The notes beneath the pieces are model-generated. The model was not told the origin of the DNA. It saw only the letters and a list, made by a program, of their open reading frames with translations, and did no database searches. Source: UBA2166 sp964463965 (GTDB taxonomy: Bacteria; Nitrospirota; Nitrospiria; Nitrospirales; UBA2166). From it: a stretch of 64,000 nucleotides of DNA. This document shows, piece by piece, positions 26,949 through 35,612 of this stretch; position 1 is the stretch's first letter, and every line of letters begins with the position of its first letter. The position numbers were made by a program, and so were the translations under genes. The stretch is taken from positions 1-64,000 of the forward strand of contig CAYXED010000007.1 in assembly GCA_964463965.1 (NCBI GenBank), written 5' to 3'.

Positions 26949-27890
26949 TTGAATGATAATCTAAAAGTTTTTTCCGGTAATTCTAACCCTGAATTGGCTA
27001 GAGAGGTCTGTCAATATTTAGACATTCCATTAGGGCAAGCAGAAGTTTCTAGGTTTAGTGATGGTGAGATACAGGTTCGGATTGACGAAAATATTAGAGG
27101 TGCTGATGTTTTTTTGATACAGTCTTGCTCAGTTCCGGTTAACCGGCATATCATGGAATTATTGATCATGATGGATGCTGCTAAGAGGTCTTCTCCTCGC
27201 CGTATTACCGCTGTGATTCCGTATTATGGTTATGCCAGGCAAGATAGAAAGATGCAGTCTCGAGTTCCTATATCCGCAAAGTTACTTGCTGATCTTATTA
27301 CAACTGCTGGGGCTGATCGTGTTTTAACAATGGATCTTCATGTAGGCCAGATACAAGGTTTTTTTAATATTCCAGTTGATCATCTTTATGGGACGCCAGT
27401 GATTTTGGACTATGTTGATGCTGCGGGGTATGACGATTTGGTAGTTGTGTCTCCTGATGCGGGAGGGGTAGAGCGGGCCCGCGCATTTGCCAAACGTAGA
27501 CAGTTTAATCTTGCAATCATTGATAAGAGGAGAGAAGGGCCAAACCGGGCTGAGGTGATGAATATTATTGGAAATGTTAAGGGGCACGATGTGCTGTTAC
27601 TTGATGATATGATAGATACTGCAGGTACTATTGTTCAAGGAGCCGAGGCCTGTGCTCAGCAGGGTGCCAAGCGAGTGAAGGCAGCATGTACTCATGCCAC
27701 TCTTTCGGGAGCAGCTCTTGATCGTCTTAATGCAAGTAACTTGGAAGAGGTTATTGTTACAAATACAATTCCTCTCCATGAGAAGGCTCAACAATGTTCC
27801 AAGCTAAAAGTCCTTTCTGTGGCGGCGTTGTTGGGTGAAGCTGTGGCACGTATTCATGCGGAGGAATCAGTTAGCTCTCTCTTTGGGTAG
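26949..27890 (+). CDS. prs: Ribose-phosphate pyrophosphokinase
   Basis: A 313-aa enzyme making PRPP from ribose-5-phosphate and ATP for purine, pyrimidine, His and Trp synthesis. The N-terminal FSGNSNPELA, the catalytic YYGYARQDRK and the PRPP-binding DLHVGQIQGFF and VLLLDDMIDTAGT motifs are intact. The start is TTG 26949 preceded by a GGTGGGG stretch; the nearby ATGs are out of frame or quickly stop. It lies between ispE and rplY, the conserved bacterial order. Confidence 0.97.
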   Translation: MNDNLKVFSGNSNPELAREVCQYLDIPLGQAEVSRFSDGEIQVRIDENIRGADVFLIQSCSVPVNRHIMELLIMMDAAKRSSPRRITAVIPYYGYARQDRKMQSRVPISAKLLADLITTAGADRVLTMDLHVGQIQGFFNIPVDHLYGTPVILDYVDAAGYDDLVVVSPDAGGVERARAFAKRRQFNLAIIDKRREGPNRAEVMNIIGNVKGHDVLLLDDMIDTAGTIVQGAEACAQQGAKRVKAACTHATLSGAALDRLNASNLEEVIVTNTIPLHEKAQQCSKLKVLSVAALLGEAVARIHAEESVSSLFG

Positions 27891-27945
27891 AGTGTAAGTG
27901 CAAGCTTTATATTATTATTAGAACGATATATAGGATATTAGACTG

Positions 27946-28590
27946 ATGAAATGTAATATAACATTAACTAGACGCACTGAATTTGGTAAAGGGCCTGCCA
28001 GGCAACTACGAAGAGAAGGGAAGGTCCCAGGAGTTCTCTATGGACAGGGGGAGGCTGTTTCAATTTCTTTAGATCCAATTGAGTTTTCCAAAGTAATGCA
28101 GGCGAAGCAGCAAGGCTATGTTCTGATCGCTCTATCTGACAAGCCTGCAAAGGGGAAGACTGAGCGTAATGCGATACTGAAAGAGGTGCAATATGATCCC
28201 CTAACAGGGGATGTTCTCCATGTTGATTTTTTTGAAGTTGTTATGGATAAGCCAATTAAAGTTAGTATTCCAATTGTTGTGACAGGAAATATTCCTGTTG
28301 GTGTAACTTTAGGGGGAGTCTTGCGTCAGAGAGAACGGTATCTGTCTTTGGAGGGCCTTCCTGGAGATATTCCGGATACTGTGTCTTTTGACGCCTCAAA
28401 TTTAGAGATTGGGCAACTTGTTAAGTTAAAGGATCTTCCACTTGAGAAAACCCTTACGCCTCAGGATGATCCTGAAAAAGTGATTATCACGCTCACTATG
28501 AAAAAGAAACTTGTTGAGGCAGAGAAAGAAGAAGGTGAAGCTGAGGAAACTACGGAGGAAACTCCTTCTCCGGATGCACCTGCAACTTAG
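27946..28590 (+). CDS. rplY: 50S ribosomal protein L25 (CTC form)
   Basis: A 214-aa L25/TL5/CTC protein that binds 5S rRNA. The N-terminal domain (about 1-95) has the L25 pattern GKGPARQLRREGKVPGVLYG; the C-terminal CTC beta domain (about 100-185) includes VDFFEV and GVTLGGVL. An acidic, low-complexity tail (KLVEAEKEEGEAEETTEE) follows. The long form is usual outside Enterobacteria. Position between prs and pth is conserved. Confidence 0.95.
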   Translation: MKCNITLTRRTEFGKGPARQLRREGKVPGVLYGQGEAVSISLDPIEFSKVMQAKQQGYVLIALSDKPAKGKTERNAILKEVQYDPLTGDVLHVDFFEVVMDKPIKVSIPIVVTGNIPVGVTLGGVLRQRERYLSLEGLPGDIPDTVSFDASNLEIGQLVKLKDLPLEKTLTPQDDPEKVIITLTMKKKLVEAEKEEGEAEETTEETPSPDAPAT

Positions 28591-28613
28591 GAGTTTAGTG
28601 AGGATACTTTCTT

Positions 28614-29186
28614 ATCACTACACATCTGATCTTAGGACTGGGGAACCCTGGCGAACCTTATGTATTTACCCGGCACAATTTTGGGTTTATGGTTATTGAT
28701 TTGCTTGCGAGTAAACTAAATGTGTCCTTTGATCGTGGTGTAGGTTGTTTAATGGGACTTACTAAGCACAAAGACGATCGCGTTATTCTTGTAAAGCCCC
28801 AAACCTTTATGAATGATAGCGGTCGTGTCTTGAAAAGACTATATGAGAATTTTAATGTTTCTACTGATAACTTGCTTGTTGTTCATGATGATTTAGATCT
28901 TTCCTCTGGTCGAGTAAAGATTCAGTATGGTGGAGGGGATGGTGGTCATCGTGGAGTTCGTTCTATCATCAATTGCCTTGCAGATAATCAGTTTACACGG
29001 GTGAGAATTGGAGTTGGTCGTCAACCAGATGGGATGACTAGTGCAGATTATGTTCTAGAGCCTATTTTAAAAGAAGCTCAAAATGATTTCACCCAAGTAG
29101 CGGAACATGCGGTGGATGCGGTACGATGTCTTGTGTCTGATGGGCGGGCTCAGGCGATGTGCCATTTTAACGCGTATAAAGAGTGA
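28614..29186 (+). CDS. pth: Peptidyl-tRNA hydrolase, apparent ATC start codon
   Basis: Releases peptides from peptidyl-tRNA dropped by ribosomes. Family motifs in order are LILGLGNPGEPY (catalytic Asn), TRHNFGF (catalytic His), KPQTFMNDSG and HDDLDL (catalytic Asp), then GGHRGVRSI. The first ATG (28689) lies after GLGNPG and TRHN, so it cannot be the true start. An in-frame TGA at 28599-28601 bounds the frame, and only ATC 28614 or CTG 28626 can initiate between them. ATC is preceded by GAGG at a 10-base spacing and gives a standard 190-aa protein beginning MTTHLILGLGNPG. A sequencing error is the alternative. Confidence 0.87.
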   Translation: MTTHLILGLGNPGEPYVFTRHNFGFMVIDLLASKLNVSFDRGVGCLMGLTKHKDDRVILVKPQTFMNDSGRVLKRLYENFNVSTDNLLVVHDDLDLSSGRVKIQYGGGDGGHRGVRSIINCLADNQFTRVRIGVGRQPDGMTSADYVLEPILKEAQNDFTQVAEHAVDAVRCLVSDGRAQAMCHFNAYKE

Positions 29187-29238
29187 ATCCCATATTGTAA
29201 GATAAAAGGATTCTTTTCCAAGGGAGTGTGTGTATAAA

Positions 29239-29598
29239 ATGAGTCATGATGAAATGAGAACATACGAGTCTGTAGTTATTCTCCGGACTTCGGTCGCTGA
29301 AGCTAACCTTGAAAAGTTTATCAGTGATTATACTGCTCGAATTGAGCAGGGAGGCAGTGTTTTGATCAAGGTGGATAATTGGGGAAAGCGGAAGCTTGCG
29401 TATGAGATAAACGGTGAACGAAAAGCTACTTATCTCTGTTTTTCGTTTCGGGGTTTAGGGGCTGTTGTTCAACCTCTTGAGGCGGCAAACCGGATTGATG
29501 ATTCGATTTTAAAATCCATGACAATTCGAATTGACGAGGTTGTGGAGCAAGCTGCCGAAGATAATACATCGGAGGAACCGGAGAGTGCCGTCGTTTAA
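29239..29598 (+). CDS. rpsF: 30S ribosomal protein S6
   Basis: A 119-aa S6 protein of the 30S platform. Pattern MRTYESVVILRTS near the start, then NWGKRKLAYEI and the basic/aromatic core GERKATYLCFSF. The ATG at 29239 is chosen with GGAG about 12 bases upstream; a GTG at 29230 would be too close to it. The acidic tail (EDNTSEEPESAVV) is encoded over the start of ssb, which overlaps by 14 bases. First gene of rpsF-ssb-rpsR. Confidence 0.94.
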   Translation: MSHDEMRTYESVVILRTSVAEANLEKFISDYTARIEQGGSVLIKVDNWGKRKLAYEINGERKATYLCFSFRGLGAVVQPLEAANRIDDSILKSMTIRIDEVVEQAAEDNTSEEPESAVV

Positions 29599-29989
29599 TA
29601 AGGTAATTCTCATGGGCAATCTTACCAGAGACCCTGAGTTGAGGTATACCCCAAAAGGAGTCTCAGTTTCGGAGTTTGGCCTTGCCGTTAGCAGGCGATT
29701 TCGCCAAGGGGATGAGTCGCGGGATGAAGTTTGCTTTGTTGATATTGTGGTTTTTGGAAAGCAAGCAGAGCATTGCAGCCAGTATCTGACAAAGGGTAAT
29801 GGTGTCATTATCGACGGTCGCCTAAACCAACGGCGCTGGGAGACCGCTGAAGGACAAAAGAGAAATAAGCATGAGATAGTTGCTATGAATGTTACTTTTA
29901 TGCCAAAAAGACAGGAATCTGTTGTTGGCCGAGATGTCGAGGATGAGTATGGGTACTCGGCTACAGAGTCTCCTGATAGCGAAGCATAA
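29585..29989 (+). CDS. ssb: Single-stranded DNA-binding protein
   Basis: A 134-aa OB-fold SSB that coats single-stranded DNA and recruits repair and replication proteins. The N-terminus FNKVILMGNLTRDPELRYT is diagnostic. The GTG at 29585 is chosen because GGAGG lies nine bases upstream inside rpsF and it puts FNKVIL at the N-terminus; longer frames have no support. The C-terminal tail is short and acidic (ATESPDSEA) and lacks the usual DDDIPF tip. Confidence 0.92.
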   Translation: MPSFNKVILMGNLTRDPELRYTPKGVSVSEFGLAVSRRFRQGDESRDEVCFVDIVVFGKQAEHCSQYLTKGNGVIIDGRLNQRRWETAEGQKRNKHEIVAMNVTFMPKRQESVVGRDVEDEYGYSATESPDSEA

Positions 29990-30027
29990 AAGCTTAAAAT
30001 AACTAACCTATTGAAGGAGAAGTTCTA

Positions 30028-30255
30028 TTGGAGCGAGCAAGGTTTAGTAGAAGTAGAATCTGTAGGTTCTGCCATGAAAAAATGTTAATAGATTATAAGG
30101 ATATCTCCATGTTAAAGGTTTTTCTCACTGAACGTGGAAGAATTATCCCTAGGAGAGTTTCTGGGAATTGTATGCGTCATCAAAGAGCATTGACTCTCGA
30201 AATAAAGCGTGCGAGGAATATTGCGCTTCTCTCGTTTGCGGAAGAGCAGCGTTGA
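30028..30255 (+). CDS. rpsR: 30S ribosomal protein S18
   Basis: A 75-aa S18 protein with the core IDYKDISMLKVFLTERGRI and RRVSGNCMRHQRALTLEIKR. CRFC near residue 12 and the Cys in SGNC retain a zinc-type (C+) pattern. The TTG start has AAGGAG eight bases upstream. It follows ssb as usual, but rplI, which commonly comes next, is absent here; DUF177 follows. Confidence 0.94.
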   Translation: MERARFSRSRICRFCHEKMLIDYKDISMLKVFLTERGRIIPRRVSGNCMRHQRALTLEIKRARNIALLSFAEEQR

Positions 30256-30273
30256 TGGGTTTTTTTTCCTGCC

Positions 30274-30810
30274 GTGAACTATCTTATTCGCGATATACCT
30301 GAAGGACCTGCAAGTGCTTTTAATGAATCTTTCTCGGAGTCACCAGAGTCATTAGGTTTTTTTGAGAATGAACTTCATGTTACCAGTAATGTTGATGGAA
30401 AATTTTCACTTTGGAGAGAAAGAGAGATTCTCATGTTCAGTGGAGATTTTTCTACAACAGTCAACCTTCAATGTTGCAGATGCCTTGTGCTAGTTGAACA
30501 ACCCCTGCATAACGCAATGGAGCTTAGGTGTTTCCCCACGAGTGATCCTTTGGTTGATTTGTCGCCGACCGGTGAGGTCTTTCCTGATGATACTGTTTAC
30601 AGCTACTTGGGGGATTCAGTCAACCTTAAACCAATTATTCGTGAGCAGGTAGTACTTTCAGTGCCTCCATATATTTATTGTCGTCCTCACTGTAAGGGTT
30701 TATGTGTAAAGTGCGGACAGGATTTGAATATTGACTTGTGTGCGTGTTTTACTATTCAAACTGATCCTCGATTTGAAAAACTTGGATCCCTGAAGCGGAG
30801 ATTGGGATAA
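30274..30810 (+). CDS. yceD: DUF177/YceD-family protein
   Basis: A 178-aa protein of the YceD (DUF177) family, linked to 23S rRNA accumulation and almost always encoded directly before rpmF, as here (6-base gap). The conserved C-terminal cysteine cluster YCRPHCKGLCVKCGQDLN is present near residues 130-150, as is a central CCRCL. The GTG start at 30274 has no clear ribosome site and lies 18 bases after rpsR, so coupling is possible. Confidence 0.85.
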   Translation: MNYLIRDIPEGPASAFNESFSESPESLGFFENELHVTSNVDGKFSLWREREILMFSGDFSTTVNLQCCRCLVLVEQPLHNAMELRCFPTSDPLVDLSPTGEVFPDDTVYSYLGDSVNLKPIIREQVVLSVPPYIYCRPHCKGLCVKCGQDLNIDLCACFTIQTDPRFEKLGSLKRRLG

Positions 30811-30815
30811 ATCAA

Positions 30816-30998
30816 ATGGCTAATCCAAAACATCGACACACTAAAATGAGGAGGGATAAGCGTCGTACCCATGATAGGCTTCGTCTCCCCTCCTTTTCAA
30901 ATTGCCCACAATGTCATGAACCGAAGATGCCTCACTACGCATGTCTAGCTTGTGGCACTTATAAGGGGAATGAGGTTATTGCGACCAAAGAGTCGTAA
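30816..30998 (+). CDS. rpmF: 50S ribosomal protein L32
   Basis: A 60-aa L32 protein. The N-terminus ANPKHRHTKMRRDKRR and the four zinc cysteines as CPQC and CLAC are present, so this is the zinc-binding form. It precedes plsX in the standard yceD-rpmF-plsX-fabH order. Confidence 0.96.
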   Translation: MANPKHRHTKMRRDKRRTHDRLRLPSFSNCPQCHEPKMPHYACLACGTYKGNEVIATKES

Positions 30999-31028
30999 CT
31001 CCTTTTCCTTTTCCTTACGTCTAGTAAC

Positions 31029-32030
31029 ATGAAAATTGCAGTTGATGCTATGGGGGGGGACCGGGCACCGCTCCAGGTAGTTGAGGGGGCATGCCTCGCC
31101 TCCAAAGAGCTTGCCGTTCATCTCATTCTTGTTGGAAATGAAGACCTACTTTATCAGCACTTAGAAACTGTTGCTGGGAAAATACCTGCTAATATAACAG
31201 TTAAGCATTCTACTCAACGAGTAGAAATGCATGATCCTCCCTCATCTGTAGCACGCAAAAAACGTGATTCTTCGATATGGGTTGCGACGGAGCTTGTGCG
31301 TACTGGTGAGGCTGAAGCCCTGATTAGTGCTGGAAATACAGGAGCAACGATGGTTTCTGCCTTCTTCCTTTTGGGAGCATTGAAAGGTATTGAGAGGCCA
31401 GCCATAGCTGCAACTCTTCCGACCTTAAAAGGGCAAGCAATTTTGCTTGATGTTGGTGCAACCGTTGACTGTTTGCCGGCGCAACTCTATCAATTCGCCG
31501 TCATGGGGCATGAGTATGCAAAGCAGGTTCTTGGAAAATTAGAGCCTAAGGTGGGTCTTTTGAGTATTGGAGAAGAAGATGGAAAAGGCAATGAGCTGAC
31601 TCGTGAAGCCTTTACTTTGATGAAAAATAGTTCGTTGAATTTTATTGGAAATGTTGAAGGGCGTGATGTATATACTGGGTTAGTTGATGTAATTGTTTGT
31701 GATGGTTTTATTGGGAATGTCGCATTGAAAATTAGTGAAGGTGTTGCGGAGACCATGACGAAAATGTTAGTCAGGAATATTAGCGCCTCTCATTTAGGGA
31801 AACTTGGTTACTTTTTACTCCGACCAGCATTTCATGCTTTTAAAAAACAAATTGATTATGCAGAGTTTGGGGGTGCCCCGTTGCTTGGAGTAAATGGAAC
31901 AGCGGTGATTTGCCACGGAAGGTCATCCCCAAAGGCGATTTGCAGCGCGGTACGTCTTGCATCTGTTTTAGTTGACCAAAAATTTAATACTCAAATACAA
32001 AATACAATATCTTGCAGTGAGAAATTTTAA
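31029..32030 (+). CDS. plsX: Phosphate acyltransferase PlsX
   Basis: A 333-aa peripheral membrane enzyme making acyl-phosphate from acyl-ACP for phospholipid synthesis. Family motifs: KIAVDAMGGDRAP at the N-terminus, ISAGNTGATM near residue 98, LLSIGEEDGKGNELT and VCDGFIGNVALK. It opens the fatty-acid gene run and links fatty-acid and phospholipid synthesis. Confidence 0.96.
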   Translation: MKIAVDAMGGDRAPLQVVEGACLASKELAVHLILVGNEDLLYQHLETVAGKIPANITVKHSTQRVEMHDPPSSVARKKRDSSIWVATELVRTGEAEALISAGNTGATMVSAFFLLGALKGIERPAIAATLPTLKGQAILLDVGATVDCLPAQLYQFAVMGHEYAKQVLGKLEPKVGLLSIGEEDGKGNELTREAFTLMKNSSLNFIGNVEGRDVYTGLVDVIVCDGFIGNVALKISEGVAETMTKMLVRNISASHLGKLGYFLLRPAFHAFKKQIDYAEFGGAPLLGVNGTAVICHGRSSPKAICSAVRLASVLVDQKFNTQIQNTISCSEKF

Positions 32031-32057
32031 ACTTAATGTGTCTGTGTGGGCCTTTTA

Positions 32058-33035
32058 ATGCGGGCTAAAATTATAGGTACTGGTTCATATGTCCCTTCTA
32101 AGTCGATCGCTAATGCCGATCTCGAACGGCTTATTGATACTTCAGACGAATGGATTCAGGAACGTACAGGTATAAAAACCCGACACGTGGCTTCTTCAGG
32201 TCAGGGAAGCTCCTCTCTGGGTATAAAAGCTGCTAGAAGTGCTTTGGAGTCCTCTGGCCTTATTGCAGAAGACTTAGATCTTATTATAGTTGCTACATGT
32301 ACGCCGGATATGCCTTTTCCCTCAACTGCGTGCTTAATTCAGGCGGCACTTGGGGCCTCAAAAGCCGCTGCCTTTGATGTCTCTGCAGCTTGTTCGGGAT
32401 TTTTATTTATTCTTTCAATTGCAGATCACTATATTAGAAGCAAAACTTATCATAATGTTTTAGTGGTTGGGACAGAAGTAATGTCTTCGGTTACTGATTG
32501 GAGTGACCGTACAACCTGTATTCTTTTTGGAGATGCTGCTGGCGCTGCTGTTTTACAAGCCACTACGGATGAAAAAGGTATTCTTTCGAACCATCTTCAT
32601 TCTGATGGGAAACAGTGGGATTTAATCTGCGTGCCTGGAGGGGGGTCGAAACAACCACTATCAGAGTCTGTTCTAAATGAGCGACTTAATTTTGTTAAAA
32701 TGAGGGGAAGTGCTACTTTTAAACTCGCTGTTAGATTAATGGAGCAATCTGTTCATGAAGTTTTGACAACAAACAATTTGAAGGTAGATGATATTGATTT
32801 ATTTATTCCACACCAGGCAAATTCAAGAATAATAGCAGCGACTGCTGAGCGATTACAGCTACCTCTGGACAAAGTAGTTATGAATATTTCTAAGTATGGA
32901 AACACATCGGCGGCCTCTATACCGCTAGCACTTGACGAAATGGTAAAGGGGAAAAAAATTATAGACGGCTCAAATGTTCTTTTGGCTGCCTTTGGGAGTG
33001 GCTTGACATGGGCATCAACCTTCATTCGATGGTGA
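32058..33035 (+). CDS. fabH: 3-oxoacyl-ACP synthase III (KAS III)
   Basis: A 325-aa thiolase-fold enzyme starting fatty acid chains from acetyl-CoA and malonyl-ACP. The catalytic triad is visible: Cys in SAACSGFLF, His in FIPHQANSRI and Asn in YGNTSAAS. N-terminal ATG 32058 gives the standard MRAKIIGTGSYVP start; a GTG 12 bases earlier is in frame. Second gene of the fatty-acid run. Confidence 0.96.
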   Translation: MRAKIIGTGSYVPSKSIANADLERLIDTSDEWIQERTGIKTRHVASSGQGSSSLGIKAARSALESSGLIAEDLDLIIVATCTPDMPFPSTACLIQAALGASKAAAFDVSAACSGFLFILSIADHYIRSKTYHNVLVVGTEVMSSVTDWSDRTTCILFGDAAGAAVLQATTDEKGILSNHLHSDGKQWDLICVPGGGSKQPLSESVLNERLNFVKMRGSATFKLAVRLMEQSVHEVLTTNNLKVDDIDLFIPHQANSRIIAATAERLQLPLDKVVMNISKYGNTSAASIPLALDEMVKGKKIIDGSNVLLAAFGSGLTWASTFIRW

Positions 33036-33047
33036 TAGGTAAAAGCT

Positions 33048-33860
33048 ATGAAAAAACACGACGATCTTAAAGGGAAATGGGCATTGATTTTAGGTGCTTC
33101 AAGTGGTTTTGGGGCAGCTTGCGCACTTGAACTTGCTTCTGAAGGGGTGAATATTATTGGAGTACATTTGGATCGTAAAGCAACACTAGCTCAAGTAGAC
33201 TCTCTTGTAACTAAAATTCAAGAAAAAGGTTGTGAGGCCATTTTTTTTAACGTTAATGCTGCAGATGAGGAAAAAAGAGGAGAGATTATCAGTGCCATCA
33301 CTGAAAAAATTTCTTCAAATGATGGAGAGCCACAGCTTCGAGTTTTACTCCATTCCCTTGCTTTTGGAACATTGAAGGATTTTATTCCTTCAACGGAAAA
33401 GACAGCAGTAACAAAAGCACAGGTTGATATGACCGTTGATGTTATGGCAAATAGTTTAGTTTATTGGGTGCAGGATCTTGTAAGGAAAGACCTTCTAGGT
33501 AAAGGAGGCCGTATTTTTGCCTTAACTAGTGCCGGAGGGGCAAAAGTATGGCCAAGTTATGGCGCTGTTTCTGCCGCGAAAGCCGCATTAGAGTCTCATA
33601 TTAGGCAGCTTGCTTTAGAACTTGCTCCTCTCGAGATTACAGCTAACGCTATTATGGCAGGGGTCACTGATACGCCTGCTTTGAGGAAGATTCCCGGCTC
33701 CTCTGAAATGCTTGAAAAAGCATTACAAAAAAACCCTTCTCGGAGGCTAACCTTACCTGAAGATGTAGCAAAAGTAATTAATGTTTTAAGTCAACGAAAG
33801 ACAGATTGGATGACTGGCAATGTCATAGCAGTTGATGGAGGGGAGTTTATTGTTGGATAG
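33048..33860 (+). CDS. SDR enoyl-ACP reductase, FabL/FabI-like
   Basis: A 270-aa short-chain dehydrogenase. The nucleotide loop is GASSGFGAA near residue 17 and the C-terminus has the GNVIAVDGGE cap. The catalytic pair reads YGAVSAAK, a Tyr and Lys six residues apart (Y-x6-K), which marks enoyl-ACP reductases of the FabI/FabL type rather than the Y-x3-K of FabG-like enzymes. LHSLAFG parallels the FabI/FabL HS motif. The loop GASSGFG is closer to Bacillus FabL than to FabI. It occupies the slot between fabH and fabD, so it probably performs the last reduction of elongation; no other enoyl reductase is in the cluster. Confidence 0.78.
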   Translation: MKKHDDLKGKWALILGASSGFGAACALELASEGVNIIGVHLDRKATLAQVDSLVTKIQEKGCEAIFFNVNAADEEKRGEIISAITEKISSNDGEPQLRVLLHSLAFGTLKDFIPSTEKTAVTKAQVDMTVDVMANSLVYWVQDLVRKDLLGKGGRIFALTSAGGAKVWPSYGAVSAAKAALESHIRQLALELAPLEITANAIMAGVTDTPALRKIPGSSEMLEKALQKNPSRRLTLPEDVAKVINVLSQRKTDWMTGNVIAVDGGEFIVG

Positions 33861-34815
33861 TGGTTCTCTACCAAGGTCACCTCGTATTGCTTTTTTATTT
33901 CCGGGACAAGGCTCACAATCACTTGGGATGGGAAAACTATTTTTTGAAACTGATACTGAGGTTGTTGATTTATTTAAATCCGCAAGTGCTGTTTTAGGGT
34001 TTGATATTTCTGATCTTTGTTTTAATGGACCTGATGATCAATTAAATCTCACTGAAAATACCCAACCTGCAATACTTACTGTTAGTATCGCGATATTACA
34101 TTCTCTCACGAGAAGAGGAATTGCCCCAGCAGTAGTTGCTGGACATAGTCTTGGTGAATGGAGTGCGGTCGTTGCAGCTGGTGGCATGGATTTTTTAGAT
34201 GCAGTTCAACTGGTTAAAAAACGTGGACGTTATATGCAAGAGGCAGCTCATAGCGGGCATGGTGTCGTTGCCGCTGTATTGGGTGTTCCTAAAGATTTAA
34301 TCCTTAAATCCTGTATAGAGGCCTCATCTTATGGAATAGTTTGTCCAGCAAACTTTAATACTTCTCGCCAAGTGGTTATTGCAGGAGAAACAGTTGCAGT
34401 TGAGGCTGCAATACGTTTAATTCAGGAACAGCATAAAGGACGTATTGTTCGGTTACCAATTAGCGTTCCAGTGCATACGCCTCTTATGGCAGAAGCGGCA
34501 AATCGACTTGAAGTCGATCTTAGCTCCGTTGCTTTACAAGATTTAGAAGTACCCTTAATCGCCAATGTCAATGCCCAATCTATTCGTTTGAGTGGGGATG
34601 TGCGGCATTCGCTTCTTGCACAACTACCCTCTGCCGTGTTATGGGAAGAGTCAATGAAAACGTTGATTTCTCTTGGAGTGGACTTTGTTATTGAAATTGG
34701 CCCAGGAAGTATATTATCACGTCTGATGAAAACTATAGATTCACATGTGCAAACGTTTGCTGTAAATGATCCAGAAAGTTTAAATTTAACAGTTGATGCA
34801 ATTTTTCAGTCTTGA
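33853..34815 (+). CDS. fabD: Malonyl-CoA:ACP malonyltransferase
   Basis: A 320-aa enzyme loading malonate onto ACP. FLFPGQGSQSLGMGK at the N-terminus, the active-site serine in GHSLGEWSAVVAAG, and the VHTPLM histidine are present. I chose TTG 33853, seven bases after GGAGGGGAG inside the preceding gene; TTG 33850 is a near alternative and a longer TTG-ATG start is less supported. Overlaps the reductase gene by 8 bases. Confidence 0.94.
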   Translation: MDSGSLPRSPRIAFLFPGQGSQSLGMGKLFFETDTEVVDLFKSASAVLGFDISDLCFNGPDDQLNLTENTQPAILTVSIAILHSLTRRGIAPAVVAGHSLGEWSAVVAAGGMDFLDAVQLVKKRGRYMQEAAHSGHGVVAAVLGVPKDLILKSCIEASSYGIVCPANFNTSRQVVIAGETVAVEAAIRLIQEQHKGRIVRLPISVPVHTPLMAEAANRLEVDLSSVALQDLEVPLIANVNAQSIRLSGDVRHSLLAQLPSAVLWEESMKTLISLGVDFVIEIGPGSILSRLMKTIDSHVQTFAVNDPESLNLTVDAIFQS

Positions 34816-34827
34816 TAAGGAGTTGCA

Positions 34828-35568
34828 ATGCTTCAGGGTCAAATTGCATTAGTTACAGGTGGAGCACAAGGTATTGGGAAAGCTATTGCGGCTAAACTGC
34901 TTGCCAATGGAGCTTTCGTTGTTCTTGCAGATCTTAATGGGGATCTGGCAGGATCAACTGCTGATGAAATTTCTCAACCAGGTAATCAGGCCGTTGGTGT
35001 CACTCTTGATGTTGCTAAGCATGATTCTGTTAAATCTACTATAAATGAAATTGTTGTAAAATTTGGTAGAATTGATATCTTGATCAACAATGCTGGTATT
35101 ACAAAAGATGGTTTACTGCTGCGCCTGCATGAAGATGCTTGGGAGCAGGTTTTGGCCGTGAACCTGACAGGAGCCTTCCACTGTACAAAGGCAGTTTTGC
35201 CTAGTATGGTTAAGAAGCGATCTGGGCGTGTTGTCAATATTGCATCAATTGTGGGTGCAATGGGCAATATAGGGCAGGCGAATTATGCAGCTTCAAAGGG
35301 AGGGTTAATATCATTTACAAAAGTGGTAGCACGTGAATATGCAAGTCGGGGTATAACCTCAAATGCTATTGCACCTGGTTTTATTGATACAGCAATGACA
35401 AAGTCAATGCCCTCTGAAGCACAAGACTCTCTGATTAAACAAATACCAGCTCAGCGCTTAGGTACTCCCGAAGATATTGCTTATGCTGTTTCCTTTTTAG
35501 TTTCGAAGGAGGCGAACTATATTAATGGACAAGTCCTCCATGTAAATGGTGGGATGTTGATGGTATGA
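34828..35568 (+). CDS. fabG: 3-oxoacyl-ACP reductase
   Basis: A 246-aa NADPH-dependent SDR that reduces 3-oxoacyl-ACP. The TGGAQGIGKA cofactor loop, NNAGITKDGLLLR, the Y-x3-K pair in YAASKGG and the C-terminal GQVLHVNGGM fit FabG. AAGGAG precedes the ATG. Contrast with the Y-x6-K enzyme two genes upstream supports the different roles of the two SDRs. Confidence 0.95.
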   Translation: MLQGQIALVTGGAQGIGKAIAAKLLANGAFVVLADLNGDLAGSTADEISQPGNQAVGVTLDVAKHDSVKSTINEIVVKFGRIDILINNAGITKDGLLLRLHEDAWEQVLAVNLTGAFHCTKAVLPSMVKKRSGRVVNIASIVGAMGNIGQANYAASKGGLISFTKVVAREYASRGITSNAIAPGFIDTAMTKSMPSEAQDSLIKQIPAQRLGTPEDIAYAVSFLVSKEANYINGQVLHVNGGMLMV

Positions 35569-35612
35569 TCCACGTAAGTTTAATATGTATTTAATAAAAG
35601 GAGGAGATTCAC

